The position numbers were made by a program, and so were the translations under genes. From Tannerella sp. (GTDB lineage Bacteria > Bacteroidota > Bacteroidia > Bacteroidales > Tannerellaceae): DNA of 39,868 nucleotides. Within the stretch, counting starts at the first letter, position 1. Every line of letters starts with the position of its first letter. The stretch covers positions 1 through 39,868 of the forward strand of contig JAISUX010000002.1 in the NCBI GenBank assembly GCA_031271805.1. Reading direction: 5' to 3'. Below are positions 1 through 9,599 of this stretch, piece by piece. The notes under the pieces were generated by a model. The model was not told the DNA's origin. It saw only the letters and a list, made by a program, of their open reading frames with translations, and searched no databases.

Positions 1-302
1 CGACACCAGACGCCTACATAAATATATTTTTCGTCATAAAGCAGTTTAGCGCGGGTAGGGGAGGAGGAAGTGCGTCTTTCAAACGGTGTAACCTGCACGA
101 AATCCAAAGTAATATTACCTTGTTTAAGCCAGAAATCTTCATCAAGACGTCCGTCAATAACGGGCTTACTGCCATCAGTCCTGCTGATATTGTAAACCCT
201 CTTGTATGCCTTGTCGAAGGGGATGAGGGTGTCTTGCTGCGTCTGTTGCGCATAAGCCGAGATGAAGGCAAGGCAAAAAATTAACGAGCAAATATGTTTC
301 AT
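1..302 (-). CDS. Exported DUF5916/CBM9-like domain protein (N-terminal part only)
   Basis: The gene starts at 302 and runs off the left edge, so only about 100 residues are visible. It opens with a signal peptide (MKHICSLIFCLAFISAYAQ) and continues with a motif DGRLDEDFW near residue 51, then LLYDEKYIYVGVWC. This pattern, a mature N-terminus beginning a carbohydrate-binding-family-9-like beta-sandwich, is typical of the DUF5916 proteins of Bacteroidetes, large exported proteins whose C-terminal part is usually an outer-membrane-type barrel. Family assignment is from motif memory and the C-terminal part cannot be checked. The start lies 26 bases beyond the sufD stop, so it looks like the last gene of the rimP-suf operon visible here. 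Actual substrate is unknown. Confidence 0.75.
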   Translation of the reverse strand, partial: MKHICSLIFCLAFISAYAQQTQQDTLIPFDKAYKRVYNISRTDGSKPVIDGRLDEDFWLKQGNITLDFVQVTPFERRTSSSPTRAKLLYDEKYIYVGVWC

Positions 303-328
303 AGTAAAGTATGTATTATTTCGGAAAT

Positions 329-1672
329 TCATCGACCTACGCGGCAGTCGGCACATTGGGCAAGTTCGCCGCGAAAACGTTTCTCCACCAGATAGTGAAG
401 CCGGTCTTTAAGCGCATCGAGGCGGACATTTTCTATAACATCGGATGTAAATGCCACACTCAGTAGGATACGGGCTTCTTCGCGTGAGAGGCCGCGACTT
501 TGCATGTAAAATAGCGCCTGCTCGTCTAATTGGCCGGTAGTCATACCGTGAGTGCATTTGACATCGTCGGCATAGATCTCAAGCTGAGGTCTGCTGTAAG
601 CGCAAGCGTCGTTAGTCAAACAAAGGTTGCGGTTTGTTTGGCAAGCCTCGGTTTTCTCGGCGCCTTTTTCGACTAAAATACGTCCCGTGAAGATACCGAC
701 AGCCTTGTCGCGCAGCACGTTTTTGAAGAGTTCACGGCTGTGGCAACGGGGGACGGCATGGTCGATATGGGTGTAGGCGTCGATGTGTTGGTCGCGGTCG
801 AGTATCGACATGCCGCAGAGCGTAGTATCGGCGCCCTCTCCGGCAAGCGTGATGCGATAGTTATTGCGCGTGAGGCCGTTATTGAGGGTTATGCCGTCGA
901 TAAGGGTGTTCGACGCCGCCTCTTGACGGACATAGAGCGACGAGAAACGAGCTGTCGAGACGGAACTTTCTTCGAGGTCGTAATAATCGAAGGCGGCGCC
1001 CTCGCCTACAAAAATCTCAACTACCTGTGTTGCGAGGCAACGAATTTCGTCCATGGTATGGTCACAGACAAGAAGTTGCGCCTGAGAGCCGGGTTCCATT
1101 ATCACGAGGATACGGCGATTAGCCATAATATCCGCCGCACTCCGAAAGACATTCACCAACTGAATAGGCTTTTCAATGCGCACATTTTCAGGTACATACA
1201 GCACAAAGCCATCCTGTGCATACATAGTATTGAGGGCGGTAATAGAATCTTCGGATGTCTTGGCTATTTGGCCGTAGTATTTTGCCGCGATTTCGGGACA
1301 ATTTTCGGCGAAAGTTTTCAAACCGCCCACATAAACGCCTTTCGGAAACCTTGATGCGGGCAGGTTGTCATCGTTAAACGAGTCATTAATAATAAAAAAC
1401 AGCTGGGTACTCATATTAGGGACATCGCAACGAAAAACCTCCGCAGGGTTGAGCTGCGTCTTGTAGCGGTTGAAATTCACTCCGAAATCGGGTGCAAAAG
1501 CAGCGGCGACATCAGTCCTGCGATAATCCTCGTCTTTCAAAGTCGGGAAACCCTGTTTTTTGAAATCCATAAACGCCTGTTTACGCCGTCTATTCATACA
1601 TTCCGGGGCGTTCATGCAAATGACGTCTTCCAACTTCGCATAAAAATCTATGTATTGCCGCTCTACTTGCAT
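329..1672 (-). CDS. sufD: Fe-S cluster assembly protein SufD
   Basis: SufD is the scaffold partner of SufB in the SufBC2D complex, which assembles Fe-S clusters in the cytoplasm. The 447-residue product has the SufB/SufD beta-helix core and the C-terminal signature CTHGMTTGQLDEQALFYMQSRG, whose His near residue 375 corresponds to the functional His360 of E. coli SufD. The chosen ATG lies four bases after the sufC stop; an ATG further upstream (1696) would overlap sufC. The gene follows sufB and sufC directly. The usual next gene in Bacteroidetes, the cysteine desulfurase sufS, is absent; a DUF5916-type gene follows instead. Confidence 0.95.
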   Translation of the reverse strand: MQVERQYIDFYAKLEDVICMNAPECMNRRRKQAFMDFKKQGFPTLKDEDYRRTDVAAAFAPDFGVNFNRYKTQLNPAEVFRCDVPNMSTQLFFIINDSFNDDNLPASRFPKGVYVGGLKTFAENCPEIAAKYYGQIAKTSEDSITALNTMYAQDGFVLYVPENVRIEKPIQLVNVFRSAADIMANRRILVIMEPGSQAQLLVCDHTMDEIRCLATQVVEIFVGEGAAFDYYDLEESSVSTARFSSLYVRQEAASNTLIDGITLNNGLTRNNYRITLAGEGADTTLCGMSILDRDQHIDAYTHIDHAVPRCHSRELFKNVLRDKAVGIFTGRILVEKGAEKTEACQTNRNLCLTNDACAYSRPQLEIYADDVKCTHGMTTGQLDEQALFYMQSRGLSREEARILLSVAFTSDVIENVRLDALKDRLHYLVEKRFRGELAQCADCRVGR

Positions 1673-1676
1673 GTCT

Positions 1677-2417
1677 CTACTCACTAATCCATTCATATCC
1701 TTTTTTCTCGAGTTCGAGGGCAAGTTCCGGTCCGGCTGTTTTAATTATGCGACCTTTGTAAAGGACGTGCACAATGTCCGGCTTGATATAGTCGAGCAGA
1801 CGTTGATAGTGGGTTATGACTATCGTGGCATTGTCGGGGGTCTTGAGTTTGTTCACTCCATTGGCGACTACACGCAGGGCGTCGATATCAAGACCGCTGT
1901 CCGTCTCGTCGAGTATCGACAGCAGAGGTTCGAGCATGGCCATTTGGAATATTTCGTTTCGCTTCTTCTCGCCGCCCGAAAAGCCTTCGTTGACGCTGCG
2001 GCTCGTCAGTTTACTGTCCATTTCGACTATAGTCCGCTTTTCACGCATCATCTTGAGGAAGTCGGTCGCCGAAACAGGTTCATCTCCACGGTATTCGCGG
2101 TGGGCGTTGACGGCTGTGCGCATAAAATTGACCATACTAACTCCGGGAATCTCTACCGGATACTGAAAACTCAGGAAAAGCCCTTCGCGACTGCGATCTT
2201 CGGGCGAAAGAGCGAGCAAGTCACGCCCCTTGAACGTAACTGTCCCCTCCGTGACCTTGAAAACAGGATTTCCTATAAGCACACTGCTAAGGGTGCTTTT
2301 TCCCGAACCGTTAGGTCCCATGATAGCATGAACTTCACCCTTTTTGACAGTGAGATTTATCCCTTTCAATATTTCCTTATCCCCTATCGAAGCATGCAAA
2401 TTCTTAATTTCCAACAT
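1677..2417 (-). CDS. sufC: Fe-S cluster assembly ATPase SufC
   Basis: SufC is the ABC-type ATPase that drives conformational change in the SufBCD scaffold. The 246-residue product shows Walker A GPNGSGKS (residues 34-41), the signature FSGGEKKRNEI (146-156), and Walker B ending LDETDSG (169-175); the SGGEKKR form and ETDSG are typical of SufC rather than of transport ATPases. The start is placed at the ATG encoding MLEIKNL, preceded by GGATG seven bases upstream; an in-frame ATG 15 bases earlier (2432) is possible. It sits between sufB and sufD. Confidence 0.95.
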   Translation of the reverse strand: MLEIKNLHASIGDKEILKGINLTVKKGEVHAIMGPNGSGKSTLSSVLIGNPVFKVTEGTVTFKGRDLLALSPEDRSREGLFLSFQYPVEIPGVSMVNFMRTAVNAHREYRGDEPVSATDFLKMMREKRTIVEMDSKLTSRSVNEGFSGGEKKRNEIFQMAMLEPLLSILDETDSGLDIDALRVVANGVNKLKTPDNATIVITHYQRLLDYIKPDIVHVLYKGRIIKTAGPELALELEKKGYEWISE

Positions 2418-2443
2418 AATACATCCATTCAAATTTAAATATC

Positions 2444-3901
2444 CTATCCCACACTCCCTTCCAAAGAAATAGCCAACAGTTTTTGCGCCTCAACGGCAAA
2501 TTCCATCGGCAGCTTGTTCATCACCTCGCGGGCATAGCCGCCGACAATCAGGCTGACAGCCTTTTCGGTATCAATACCGCGCTGATTACAGTAAAGAAGC
2601 TGGTCTTCATTGATTTTCGAGGTCGTAGCCTCGTGTTCTATTATTGCGGTATCGTTTTGTATGTCGGCGTAAGGGAAGGTATGTGCGCCGCAGGTAGAGC
2701 TTAATAGCAGACTGTCGCACTGGCTGTGATTGCGGGCATTTTCGGCGTGAGGGCCGACCTTGACCAAGCCGCGGTAACTATTCTGGCTGTGGCCTGCCGA
2801 AATACCTTTCGAGACTATCGTGCTGCGCGTATTTCGGCCAAGATGCAGCATCTTCGTACCCGTATCGGCCTGCTGATAGTTGTTAGTCACAGCGACGGAA
2901 TAAAACTCTCCTACCGAATTATCGCCTGCGAGTATGCACGACGGGTATTTCCATGTTATCGCCGAGCCGGTCTCAACCTGCGTCCATGAGATTTTGCTGC
3001 CTTCGCCCTTGCAGAGGCCGCGTTTCGTGACGAAATTGTAAATGCCGCCCGCACCGTTCTTGTCACCGGGATACCAGTTCTGTACCGTCGAATATTTGAC
3101 TTCGGCATGATCCAAAGCGATGATTTCGACTATCGCCGCATGGAGCTGATTTTCATCACGTTGCGGAGCGGTACAGCCTTCGAGGTAACTGACATAGGCC
3201 TCGTCGTCCGCGATAAGAAGCGTCCGCTCGAACTGCCCCGTATTGGCGGCATTAATACGGAAATAAGTGCTCAATTCCATCGGACAACGCACGCCCTTAG
3301 GAATATAAGCGAAAGAGCCGTCGGAAAAGACCGCCGAATTGAGCGCCGCGAAATAATTGTCGCGATAACCGACGACATGCCCAAGATATTTCTGCACCAA
3401 GTCGGGATGATGCTTGACGGCTTCACTGAACGAACAGAAAATTATGCCCTTGTCGGCGAGCGTATCCTTGTATGTCGTCTTGACCGAAACGCTGTCCATC
3501 ACGGCATCAACAGCCATTCCACTCATTATTTTACGTTCATGAAGCGGGATACCCAGACGGTCGAAGGTCTTTAACAGTTCGGGATCAACCTCGTCCAAAC
3601 TTTTCGGCCTATCCTTCTTTTTAGGAGCAGCATAGTATATAATATCCTGATAATCAATAGGTGGAATATTGAGATGCGCCCATCGGGGCATTTCCATTGT
3701 TTGCCAATAGCGAAAAGCCTTAAGGCGGAAGTCGAGCAACCAGGCAGGCTCTTCCTTCTTCAATGAAATAGTGCGTATGATATCTTCGTCGAGGCCGCGC
3801 CTCAACATATCCGTCTCAACGTCGGAAGTAAAACCGTATTTGTATTCTCCCGACGTGACATCATTCAGTATATTTTCTTTCTCTTTATCCCTTTCATCCA
3901 T
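2444..3901 (-). CDS. sufB: Fe-S cluster assembly scaffold SufB
   Basis: SufB is the scaffold on which nascent Fe-S clusters form, within the cytoplasmic SufBC2D complex. The product is 485 residues, the normal length. Residues matching the E. coli functional set are visible: Cys243 ([14 protein letters not shown]), Cys395 (NHSQCDS, equivalent to Cys405) and Glu424 in EHEATTSK (equivalent to Glu434). The gene starts three bases from the cvpA stop and ends 26 bases before sufC, so it is read as part of the same operon as infB and nusA. No SufA, SufE or SufS gene is present in the window. Confidence 0.96.
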   Translation of the reverse strand: MDERDKEKENILNDVTSGEYKYGFTSDVETDMLRRGLDEDIIRTISLKKEEPAWLLDFRLKAFRYWQTMEMPRWAHLNIPPIDYQDIIYYAAPKKKDRPKSLDEVDPELLKTFDRLGIPLHERKIMSGMAVDAVMDSVSVKTTYKDTLADKGIIFCSFSEAVKHHPDLVQKYLGHVVGYRDNYFAALNSAVFSDGSFAYIPKGVRCPMELSTYFRINAANTGQFERTLLIADDEAYVSYLEGCTAPQRDENQLHAAIVEIIALDHAEVKYSTVQNWYPGDKNGAGGIYNFVTKRGLCKGEGSKISWTQVETGSAITWKYPSCILAGDNSVGEFYSVAVTNNYQQADTGTKMLHLGRNTRSTIVSKGISAGHSQNSYRGLVKVGPHAENARNHSQCDSLLLSSTCGAHTFPYADIQNDTAIIEHEATTSKINEDQLLYCNQRGIDTEKAVSLIVGGYAREVMNKLPMEFAVEAQKLLAISLEGSVG

Positions 3902-3904
3902 AAA

Positions 3905-4420
3905 CTACTCAATTTTCTTCTTCACCGCTTCCTGTATGGTTTGGAAGATATCTCCGGGGAAAACGGCGGGAATCATTTTTCGGACTTTATCGTAGTAACG
4001 CGATTCAACTTTCGTCTCCTGCGGGAGCACTTTCGACTTCTTGTCGAATATCTCTATCATATTGAAAACCAAGCTGATAAACAAAATAGTGATAAGCAAT
4101 CCTATCGCGCCGCCAATCAAGTGATTAATGAAACTCAAGGGTGTCACGCTGACGAGGCGATTCACAATCATGCCCGCCAACATTACTAAGCAAACGATGA
4201 GTAAAAACCCCAGCACATAACTGACGATAACATTTGCTTCCGGCGGTATCCATGTTAATTTAGCCAGATAAACGCTCAACTTTTCCGCCGCCCAGGTAGA
4301 AAAATAAATCCCGATAATAAAAGCGCCGAGAGATACAACCTGTTTTATCATGCCATCGACAATCCCTTTGATGAGGCCGATGCCGGCAAGAATCAAAATT
4401 GCAATATCCAACCAATTCAT
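3905..4420 (-). CDS. CvpA family membrane protein
   Basis: A 171-residue inner-membrane protein with about four hydrophobic segments (roughly 4-22, 26-48, 63-86 and 102-122) and a charged C-terminal tail. The opening NWLDIAIL, the glycine pattern GLIKGIVDGMIKQ and the following helix layout are characteristic of the CvpA (colicin V production) family. The molecular role of the family is not settled; it has been linked to envelope stress and growth. The gene lies 10 bases after infB and three bases before sufB, an order common in Bacteroidetes, so co-transcription is likely. Confidence 0.85.
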   Translation of the reverse strand: MNWLDIAILILAGIGLIKGIVDGMIKQVVSLGAFIIGIYFSTWAAEKLSVYLAKLTWIPPEANVIVSYVLGFLLIVCLVMLAGMIVNRLVSVTPLSFINHLIGGAIGLLITILFISLVFNMIEIFDKKSKVLPQETKVESRYYDKVRKMIPAVFPGDIFQTIQEAVKKKIE

Positions 4421-4430
4421 ATTAAATAGT

Positions 4431-7400
4431 TTATAGAGTTTTCTTTATCTCAATTTGGTCGAAAGGTTCAATAATATCGCCAATCTGGATATCATTGAAA
4501 TTGTTGATATAGATACCGCAGTCTTGCCCCATGACGGCTTCCTTGACTTCGTCCTTAAAACGTTTGAGCGAGCCAAGTTCGCCGGAATGAATGACGATAC
4601 CGTCGCGTATGAGGCGCACTTTGTTAGTGCGCTTTATCTTTCCTTCCTTGACGATACAGCCTGCGATTGTGCCGACTTTCGAAATCTTGAATACCTGCTG
4701 CACCTCAACTTCGCCGACAATATCTTCCCTGATTTCGGGCGACAACATGCCCTCCATAGCGTCTTTAACGTCGTTGATGGCATCATAAATAATTGAGTAT
4801 AAGCGTATTTCGACGCCATCATTATCTGCTAAGCGGCGAGCCGGTGTTGAAGGACGTACCTGGAAGCCGATAATAACCGCATGAGCGGCGGCGGCAAGCG
4901 AGATGTCGGATTCCGAAATCTGCCCCACGGCTTTATGTATCACATTGACCTGAATTTCAGGCGTTGACAGTTTGATGAGCGAATCGGAGATAGCCTCGAC
5001 GGAGCCGTCCACGTCGCCCTTTACAATGAGGTTGAGTTCGTGGAAATCGCCAAGCGCACGGCGGCGTCCGAGTTCTTCCAGACCGTAGCGCTTCTGTGTG
5101 CGGAGGTCTAACTCGCGCTGCAACTGTTCGCGACGCGATGCGATCTCACGCGCTTCCTGCTCCGTTTCGAGCACATTGAACGAATCGCCGGCCTGCGGAG
5201 CGCCGTCAAGTCCCAGAATAATAGCCGGTTCCGAAGGAGCAGCTTCCTTAATACGCTGATTACGTTCGTTAAACATAGCCTTGATACGTCCGTAATGCGT
5301 TCCGGCAAGCACGACGTCGCCCTGTTTAAGGGTGCCGTTGCTGACGAGGATAGTCGAAATAAATCCGCGCCCCTTGTCGAGCGACGATTCGATGATTGAC
5401 CCTACCGCACGACGGTTAGGATTAGCTTTGAGGTCAAGCATATCGGCTTCGAGCAGCACCTTTTCGAGCAATTCGGGCACGCCAATGCCCTGTTTGGCGG
5501 ATATTTCCTGACTTTGATACTTGCCGCCCCAATCTTCCACTATATAGTTCATGTTGGCAAGTTCGCGCTTGATCTTTTCCGGATCGGCATGAGGCTTATC
5601 TATCTTATTGATTGCGAATACAATAGGCACTCCGGCTGCCGAGGCGTGGTTAATAGCCTCGACGGTCTGCGGCATGACGCTATCGTCTGCGGCAACTATA
5701 ATTATCGCTATATCAGTTACTTGCGCTCCACGTGCACGCATAGCGGTAAACGCTTCGTGACCCGGCGTGTCGAGGAAAGTGATATGGCGACCACCCGGCA
5801 ACTTCACATTGTAAGCGCCGATATGCTGTGTGATGCCGCCTGCCTCGCCAGCAATGACGTTGGTATTGCGTATATTGTCGAGCAATGAAGTCTTACCATG
5901 GTCAACATGCCCCATAACGGTAATAATCGGCGGACGCGAAACCAAATCTTCGGTTTTATCCTCGACCTCGGCTATTGATTCGGACACATCCGCACTGACA
6001 TACTCAGTCGTGAAACCGAACTCTTCGGCCACAATATTGATCGTTTCCGCATCAAGACGCTGATTTATCGACACCATTATGCCGATACTCATACATGTTG
6101 AGATGACTTTCGTAACAGGAATATCCATCATGCTTGCAAGGTCATTGGCGGTCACGAACTCGGTAAGTTTCAGCACTTTGCTTTCGCGAGCCTCTGCTTC
6201 CATGTGTTCCTGTTCGCGGTGAGCGGCTAAGTCGCGCTTTTCCTTGCGATACTTCGCGCCTTTACCCTTCGTGGATTTATTCGTCAGCCGCGCCAACGTC
6301 TCCTTGACCTGCTTCTGCACATCGTCGTCGCTAATCTCCACGCGCAACGGACGCTTGACGCGATGCTGCTTCGGACTACGTTCCTCTCGACGGAAATTCG
6401 TACCCGGCGTATTACTTATATCTACTTTATCTTTGCGTATCCGTTTACGCGGCTTCTTACGCCCGCCTTCACTCGTATCGTTATCCCTGTCGTCAACCTG
6501 CACTTTGTGAGTTTTATTCAACTTACGCTGTTCTATTATTTTCTCACGCTTCTCATTCTCACGCTTCTCACGTTCGCGTCTCTTTTCTTCTTTTGACTTT
6601 TTACGTGGGCTTGTGGCTGGGTTTATCGAAGCGAGGTCTATCTCTCCTACGACCTTAAGTTTCAATTTAGGAGGGAGTTTATGGATTCTGAATACTTCAC
6701 CTTCCTGAGCTGTTCCATCGCTTTTAACAGGCTCTTTTTGAGATTTTTGCTTATCTTGCTTGTGCTCGGATTTTTGTTGCTTATTCTTTTTCAGGTCTTT
6801 GCGCTTCTGATCTTGACGTTCCGGACGATCCTGACGTTCTTGACGTTCAGGATGTTCCTGACGCTCAGTACGTTCAACAGCGGGTTGCTCATCAGGTTTT
6901 GTCTCTGTTGCCGCCTTTTGTTGAGGCTGTTCTTCAGCCGGCTCCTCTTTCTTTTGCGGCAACGGCTGTTCAACCGTCTGCTCCGGCTCGGTTTCCGCTT
7001 TTATCTCCGGTTGAGGCTCTTTACGAATCTCGGGTGCAACAACAGGAGCGTCTTCTTTTTCAACAACAACCGTTTCAACAACGGGAGTTGGTTCGGGAAC
7101 TACAACTTCCGGTTGTGTCGGCGTCGGCGCCACAACTTCAACCGGCTGCTGTTCAACTTCTTTCGGAACGACCTGTTCCTTGGCGACTGGTTTTTCCTTA
7201 TTATGGGATTTCGAATCCGAATGTTTCTTATCATGCTTAAACGACGAATGTTTCGACTTCGGCGACAATTCGTCAAGGTCAATCTTACCCTTTGTCACAA
7301 ACTTCGGCTTATCGACTTCGGACACCTCCACTCTGATAACCTCTTGTTCCTTGGGTTTGGGTTTCTTTGCCGAAGCATTAGCGGTATCCGGAGTTTTAAA

Positions 7401-7586
7401 AAGAAATTTATCTTTCGGAGCAGCAACCGACTTGCCGAATTCCTTCATCAGCAAGTCGTACTGTTCCTCTGAAATCTTAACATTAGGGTTGCTCTCAACT
7501 TCATGACCTTTCTTCTTGAGGTATTCCGTTGCCGTTTGAATCCCTATGCCGAGATCTTTTATTACTTTAAATAACTTTATTGGCAT
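4431..7586 (-). CDS. infB: Translation initiation factor IF-2
   Basis: IF-2 is the GTPase that brings initiator tRNA to the ribosome. The 1051-residue product begins with an IF2_N-like helix domain (residues 1-50), continues with a long low-complexity region (about 55-460, rich in Glu, Lys, Gln, Pro and Val, with RQ-rich repeats near 240-260), a second IF2_N-like segment (about 470-530), then the G domain: G1 GHVDHGKT (559-566), G2 GITQHIG, G3 DTPGHEAF (606-613), G4 NKID (660-663) and G5 SAKQGIG. The domain II, III and IV region completes the protein. It lies between nusA (15 bases) and cvpA. The long N-terminal extension is common in Bacteroidetes IF-2. Confidence 0.98.
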   Translation of the reverse strand: MPIKLFKVIKDLGIGIQTATEYLKKKGHEVESNPNVKISEEQYDLLMKEFGKSVAAPKDKFLFKTPDTANASAKKPKPKEQEVIRVEVSEVDKPKFVTKGKIDLDELSPKSKHSSFKHDKKHSDSKSHNKEKPVAKEQVVPKEVEQQPVEVVAPTPTQPEVVVPEPTPVVETVVVEKEDAPVVAPEIRKEPQPEIKAETEPEQTVEQPLPQKKEEPAEEQPQQKAATETKPDEQPAVERTERQEHPERQERQDRPERQDQKRKDLKKNKQQKSEHKQDKQKSQKEPVKSDGTAQEGEVFRIHKLPPKLKLKVVGEIDLASINPATSPRKKSKEEKRREREKRENEKREKIIEQRKLNKTHKVQVDDRDNDTSEGGRKKPRKRIRKDKVDISNTPGTNFRREERSPKQHRVKRPLRVEISDDDVQKQVKETLARLTNKSTKGKGAKYRKEKRDLAAHREQEHMEAEARESKVLKLTEFVTANDLASMMDIPVTKVISTCMSIGIMVSINQRLDAETINIVAEEFGFTTEYVSADVSESIAEVEDKTEDLVSRPPIITVMGHVDHGKTSLLDNIRNTNVIAGEAGGITQHIGAYNVKLPGGRHITFLDTPGHEAFTAMRARGAQVTDIAIIIVAADDSVMPQTVEAINHASAAGVPIVFAINKIDKPHADPEKIKRELANMNYIVEDWGGKYQSQEISAKQGIGVPELLEKVLLEADMLDLKANPNRRAVGSIIESSLDKGRGFISTILVSNGTLKQGDVVLAGTHYGRIKAMFNERNQRIKEAAPSEPAIILGLDGAPQAGDSFNVLETEQEAREIASRREQLQRELDLRTQKRYGLEELGRRRALGDFHELNLIVKGDVDGSVEAISDSLIKLSTPEIQVNVIHKAVGQISESDISLAAAAHAVIIGFQVRPSTPARRLADNDGVEIRLYSIIYDAINDVKDAMEGMLSPEIREDIVGEVEVQQVFKISKVGTIAGCIVKEGKIKRTNKVRLIRDGIVIHSGELGSLKRFKDEVKEAVMGQDCGIYINNFNDIQIGDIIEPFDQIEIKKTL
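6807..6875 (-). repeat. infB: Degenerate short repeat inside infB (RQ-rich stretch)
   Basis: On the minus strand this part of infB repeats GAACGTCAGGA-like units of about 12 bases with small changes, encoding ERQ/DRQ-rich residues about 238-260. The repetition is directly visible in the DNA. It lies in the disordered linker of IF-2, where repeat number can vary without harming function. Confidence 0.7.
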
Positions 7587-7601
7587 ATATTGTTTTAATT
7601 A

Positions 7602-9002
7602 TTAATCAATTTCTGTCTCGGTTTTTTCAACGGCAGCAGGCTCTGCCGGCTGTTCTGCCGACTCGGCTTCAGGCTGCGGATTGACGGATGCCTCCTCCGG
7701 CTGAGGCGCTTCCTCCGTCTGAGTTTCTTCCTCCGTCTGAGATGCTTCTTCCTCAAATTCGGCCGATAAAATCCGATACACATCCTTGACGGTCTGTTCC
7801 TCGAGGTCGGCGCGCTCCATTATCTCTTCCTGAGGAACACCAAGCACCGCTTTTGCCGTATCAAAACCTAACGACTTCAGAGCCTCTATTACCCAGCTGT
7901 CAATTTCGTCGGCAAACTCGTCGAGATAGATATCCTCTTCGTCGGCGCCTTCAATATCGCGGAAGACATCGATCTTGTATCCTGTCAAAAGACAGGCAAG
8001 TTTGATATTCAATCCGCTTTTCCCGATCGCAAGCGACACCTCTTCGGGACGCAAAAACACTTCGGCGCTCTTCTCTTCCTCATTAATCCGTATCGACAAT
8101 ACCGTAGCCGGGCTTAACGCACGCTTGATAAATAGTTGAGTATTAGATGTATAGTTAATAACATCTATATTCTCATTGCGCAACTCATGCACGATACCAC
8201 GTATTCGCGAACCCTTCATACCCACGCAGGCGCCTACGGGATCAATGCGGTCGTCATACGATTCAACGGCTATCTTCGCCCTCTCGCCCGGTATCCTTGC
8301 AATGGCTTTGATAGTTATCAGGCCGTCGTTGATTTCAGGCACTTCGAGTTCGAACAACCGGCGCAGGAACATATTGTCGGTGCGCGAAAGAGTTATCTTC
8401 GGATTATTATTCTCGTTAGTCACTTCCTTTATTATCGCACGGGCGACCTCGCCTTTGCGGAAGAAATCCGACGGAATCTGCTCTGTCTTAGGCAAAAACA
8501 AATCATTGCCTTTCTCATCAAGCAACAGAACTTCCTTCTTCCATATCTGATAAACCTCGGCTGCAATAATCGTCCCCACAAGTTCTTTATAACGAGTGTA
8601 AAGATTATCTTTCTGAAGTTCCAGAATCTTCGACGAAAGCGTCTGACGCAGATTCAAAATAGCGCGACGGCCAAAATCTTCAAAATGCACCTCATCGGTA
8701 ACTTCCTCGCCGACAATACATTCCCGGTCGATCTGCAAGGCATCGCTCAACGAGACTTGCAGATTCGCATCAACAATCTCGCCGTCGGGAACAACAATAC
8801 GGTTACGCCATATCTCAAAGTCGCCCTTCTCGGGATTGATAATGATATCGTAATTCTCATCAGTGCCGAACATCTTGGCTATAACGCTGCGAAACGATTC
8901 CTCCAACACATTGATCATCGTCTCCTTATCTATATTCTTCAACTCCTTAAATTCCGCCAAAGTATCGATCATGCTGACCGTATCTTCTCTTCTCTTTGCC
9001 AT
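7602..9002 (-). CDS. nusA: Transcription termination/antitermination factor NusA
   Basis: NusA binds RNA polymerase and nascent RNA and modulates pausing, termination and antitermination. The 466-residue product has the N-terminal polymerase-binding domain, an S1 domain (about 145-215) and two KH domains (about 235-385) with DPVGACVGMKGSRIRGIV and EVSLAIGKSGLNIKLA. After a short helical part, the C-terminus from about residue 414 is an acidic, Pro/Glu-rich tail instead of the folded acidic repeats of gammaproteobacterial NusA. The start ATG follows an A/T-rich stretch six bases after rimP. It is the second gene of the operon, between rimP and infB, an order conserved across bacteria. Confidence 0.97.
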   Translation of the reverse strand: MAKRREDTVSMIDTLAEFKELKNIDKETMINVLEESFRSVIAKMFGTDENYDIIINPEKGDFEIWRNRIVVPDGEIVDANLQVSLSDALQIDRECIVGEEVTDEVHFEDFGRRAILNLRQTLSSKILELQKDNLYTRYKELVGTIIAAEVYQIWKKEVLLLDEKGNDLFLPKTEQIPSDFFRKGEVARAIIKEVTNENNNPKITLSRTDNMFLRRLFELEVPEINDGLITIKAIARIPGERAKIAVESYDDRIDPVGACVGMKGSRIRGIVHELRNENIDVINYTSNTQLFIKRALSPATVLSIRINEEEKSAEVFLRPEEVSLAIGKSGLNIKLACLLTGYKIDVFRDIEGADEEDIYLDEFADEIDSWVIEALKSLGFDTAKAVLGVPQEEIMERADLEEQTVKDVYRILSAEFEEEASQTEEETQTEEAPQPEEASVNPQPEAESAEQPAEPAAVEKTETEID

Positions 9003-9008
9003 AATATT

Positions 9009-9473
9009 TTAAAATCTAATTAAATATTTCGTATAATTTATCTCATCAAACGTGTGCTTAAGGTCTTCAACGACAACTGTCTTGCGTCGTTGCCCTTCAG
9101 CCTTGATTTTTTTCTCGACGCTTATTGTTGCGCCGCTCTCATCTGCCGCTTTAAGTCTGCCGACATATTTCACGCCTGACTTCAACTGCATTTCTACCTC
9201 ATTGCCAATATTCTTGACATACTGCCTAAGTATTTTGAACGGCGAAGTAACTCCCGACGAACCTACTTCGAGTTCAAAATCTTCTTTGTCGCGGTCGAGA
9301 TTGGCCTCTATATGGCGACTTATCTCCATACAATCGTCGATACAGACGCCTTTATCGTTGTCAATTTCGACCGAAATTACATTGTCAGGGCTTATCGAAA
9401 CGTCCACGAGATAGTTCCCCGTGCCTTCTATTTTTTCGCCTACCAATCTGACAATCAATACTTTATCTATCAT
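9009..9473 (-). CDS. rimP: Ribosome maturation factor RimP
   Basis: RimP assists maturation of the 30S ribosomal subunit. The 154-residue product has the two-domain RimP layout: an N-terminal alpha/beta domain with SVEIDNDKGVCIDDCMEISRHIE and YELEVGSSG-like FELEVGSSGVTSPF, and a C-terminal SH3-like domain from about residue 85 (MQLKSGVKYVGRLKAADE). It is the first gene of the rimP-nusA-infB-cvpA-suf operon and lies just below a consensus promoter at 9539-9569. The leader between promoter and ATG is about 60 bases and contains a stable hairpin (see 9487-9511). Confidence 0.94.
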   Translation of the reverse strand: MIDKVLIVRLVGEKIEGTGNYLVDVSISPDNVISVEIDNDKGVCIDDCMEISRHIEANLDRDKEDFELEVGSSGVTSPFKILRQYVKNIGNEVEMQLKSGVKYVGRLKAADESGATISVEKKIKAEGQRRKTVVVEDLKHTFDEINYTKYLIRF

Positions 9474-9486
9474 AACTTCTAAAGAA

Positions 9487-9511
9487 GAAGGGGAACTTCC
9501 CGTCCCCCTTC
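9487..9511 (-). promoter_or_regulatory. Hairpin in the rimP leader
   Basis: GAAGGGG (9487-9493) and CCCCTTC (9505-9511) form a perfect 7-bp GC-rich stem with an 11-base loop. On the minus strand the stem is followed by TTCTTCTTT, so it resembles an intrinsic terminator. It lies downstream of the predicted start of transcription of the rimP operon and 14 bases before the rimP ATG. It could be an attenuator or translational control element, or simply the terminator of the upstream DUF1080 gene. Confidence 0.5.
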
Positions 9512-9538
9512 ATAATTGTTTTAGTTCAAAATCGGCTA

Positions 9539-9569
9539 CAAAGATAATACTAATTTATTTAACCACAAA
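9539..9569 (-). promoter_or_regulatory. Promoter of the rimP-nusA-infB-cvpA-suf operon
   Basis: On the minus strand a -33 TTTG (9566-9569) is separated by exactly 19 bases from a -7 TATCTTTG (9539-9546). Both boxes match the Bacteroidetes consensus TTTG/TAnnTTTG perfectly. The expected transcription start is about 9532, giving a leader of about 60 bases to rimP. Confidence 0.8.
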
Positions 9570-9599
9570 TATTTTTGCGGTTTTTTTTCTTTGTGAGCG

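Noticed and set aside
14-271. 85-residue minus-strand open frame at the left edge
   Set aside because: It is the wrong frame of the same stretch; the frame starting at 302 has a signal peptide and the DGRLDEDFW motif.
740-1354. 204-residue open frame on the plus strand
   Set aside because: It is antisense to sufD, has no recognisable domain and overlaps a well-supported gene. It arises from the codon use of the true gene.
1650-2438. 262-residue open frame on the plus strand
   Set aside because: Antisense to sufC and sufD with no motifs; a shadow of the true frames.
6681-7472. 263-residue open frame, Leu/Phe/Arg-rich, plus strand
   Set aside because: Antisense to the Lys/Glu-rich low-complexity part of infB. 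Its odd composition is a direct result of that region.
8136-9023. 295-residue open frame on the plus strand
   Set aside because: Antisense to nusA, with no known domain or promoter.
9563-9588. CCACAAA-TATT-TTTGCGG with a T8 run, terminator-like on the plus strand
   Set aside because: No plus-strand gene ends here, the plus-strand stem has an A-C mismatch, and the stretch overlaps the -33 of the rimP promoter. It may be fortuitous or a weak end for the minus-strand DUF1080 transcript.
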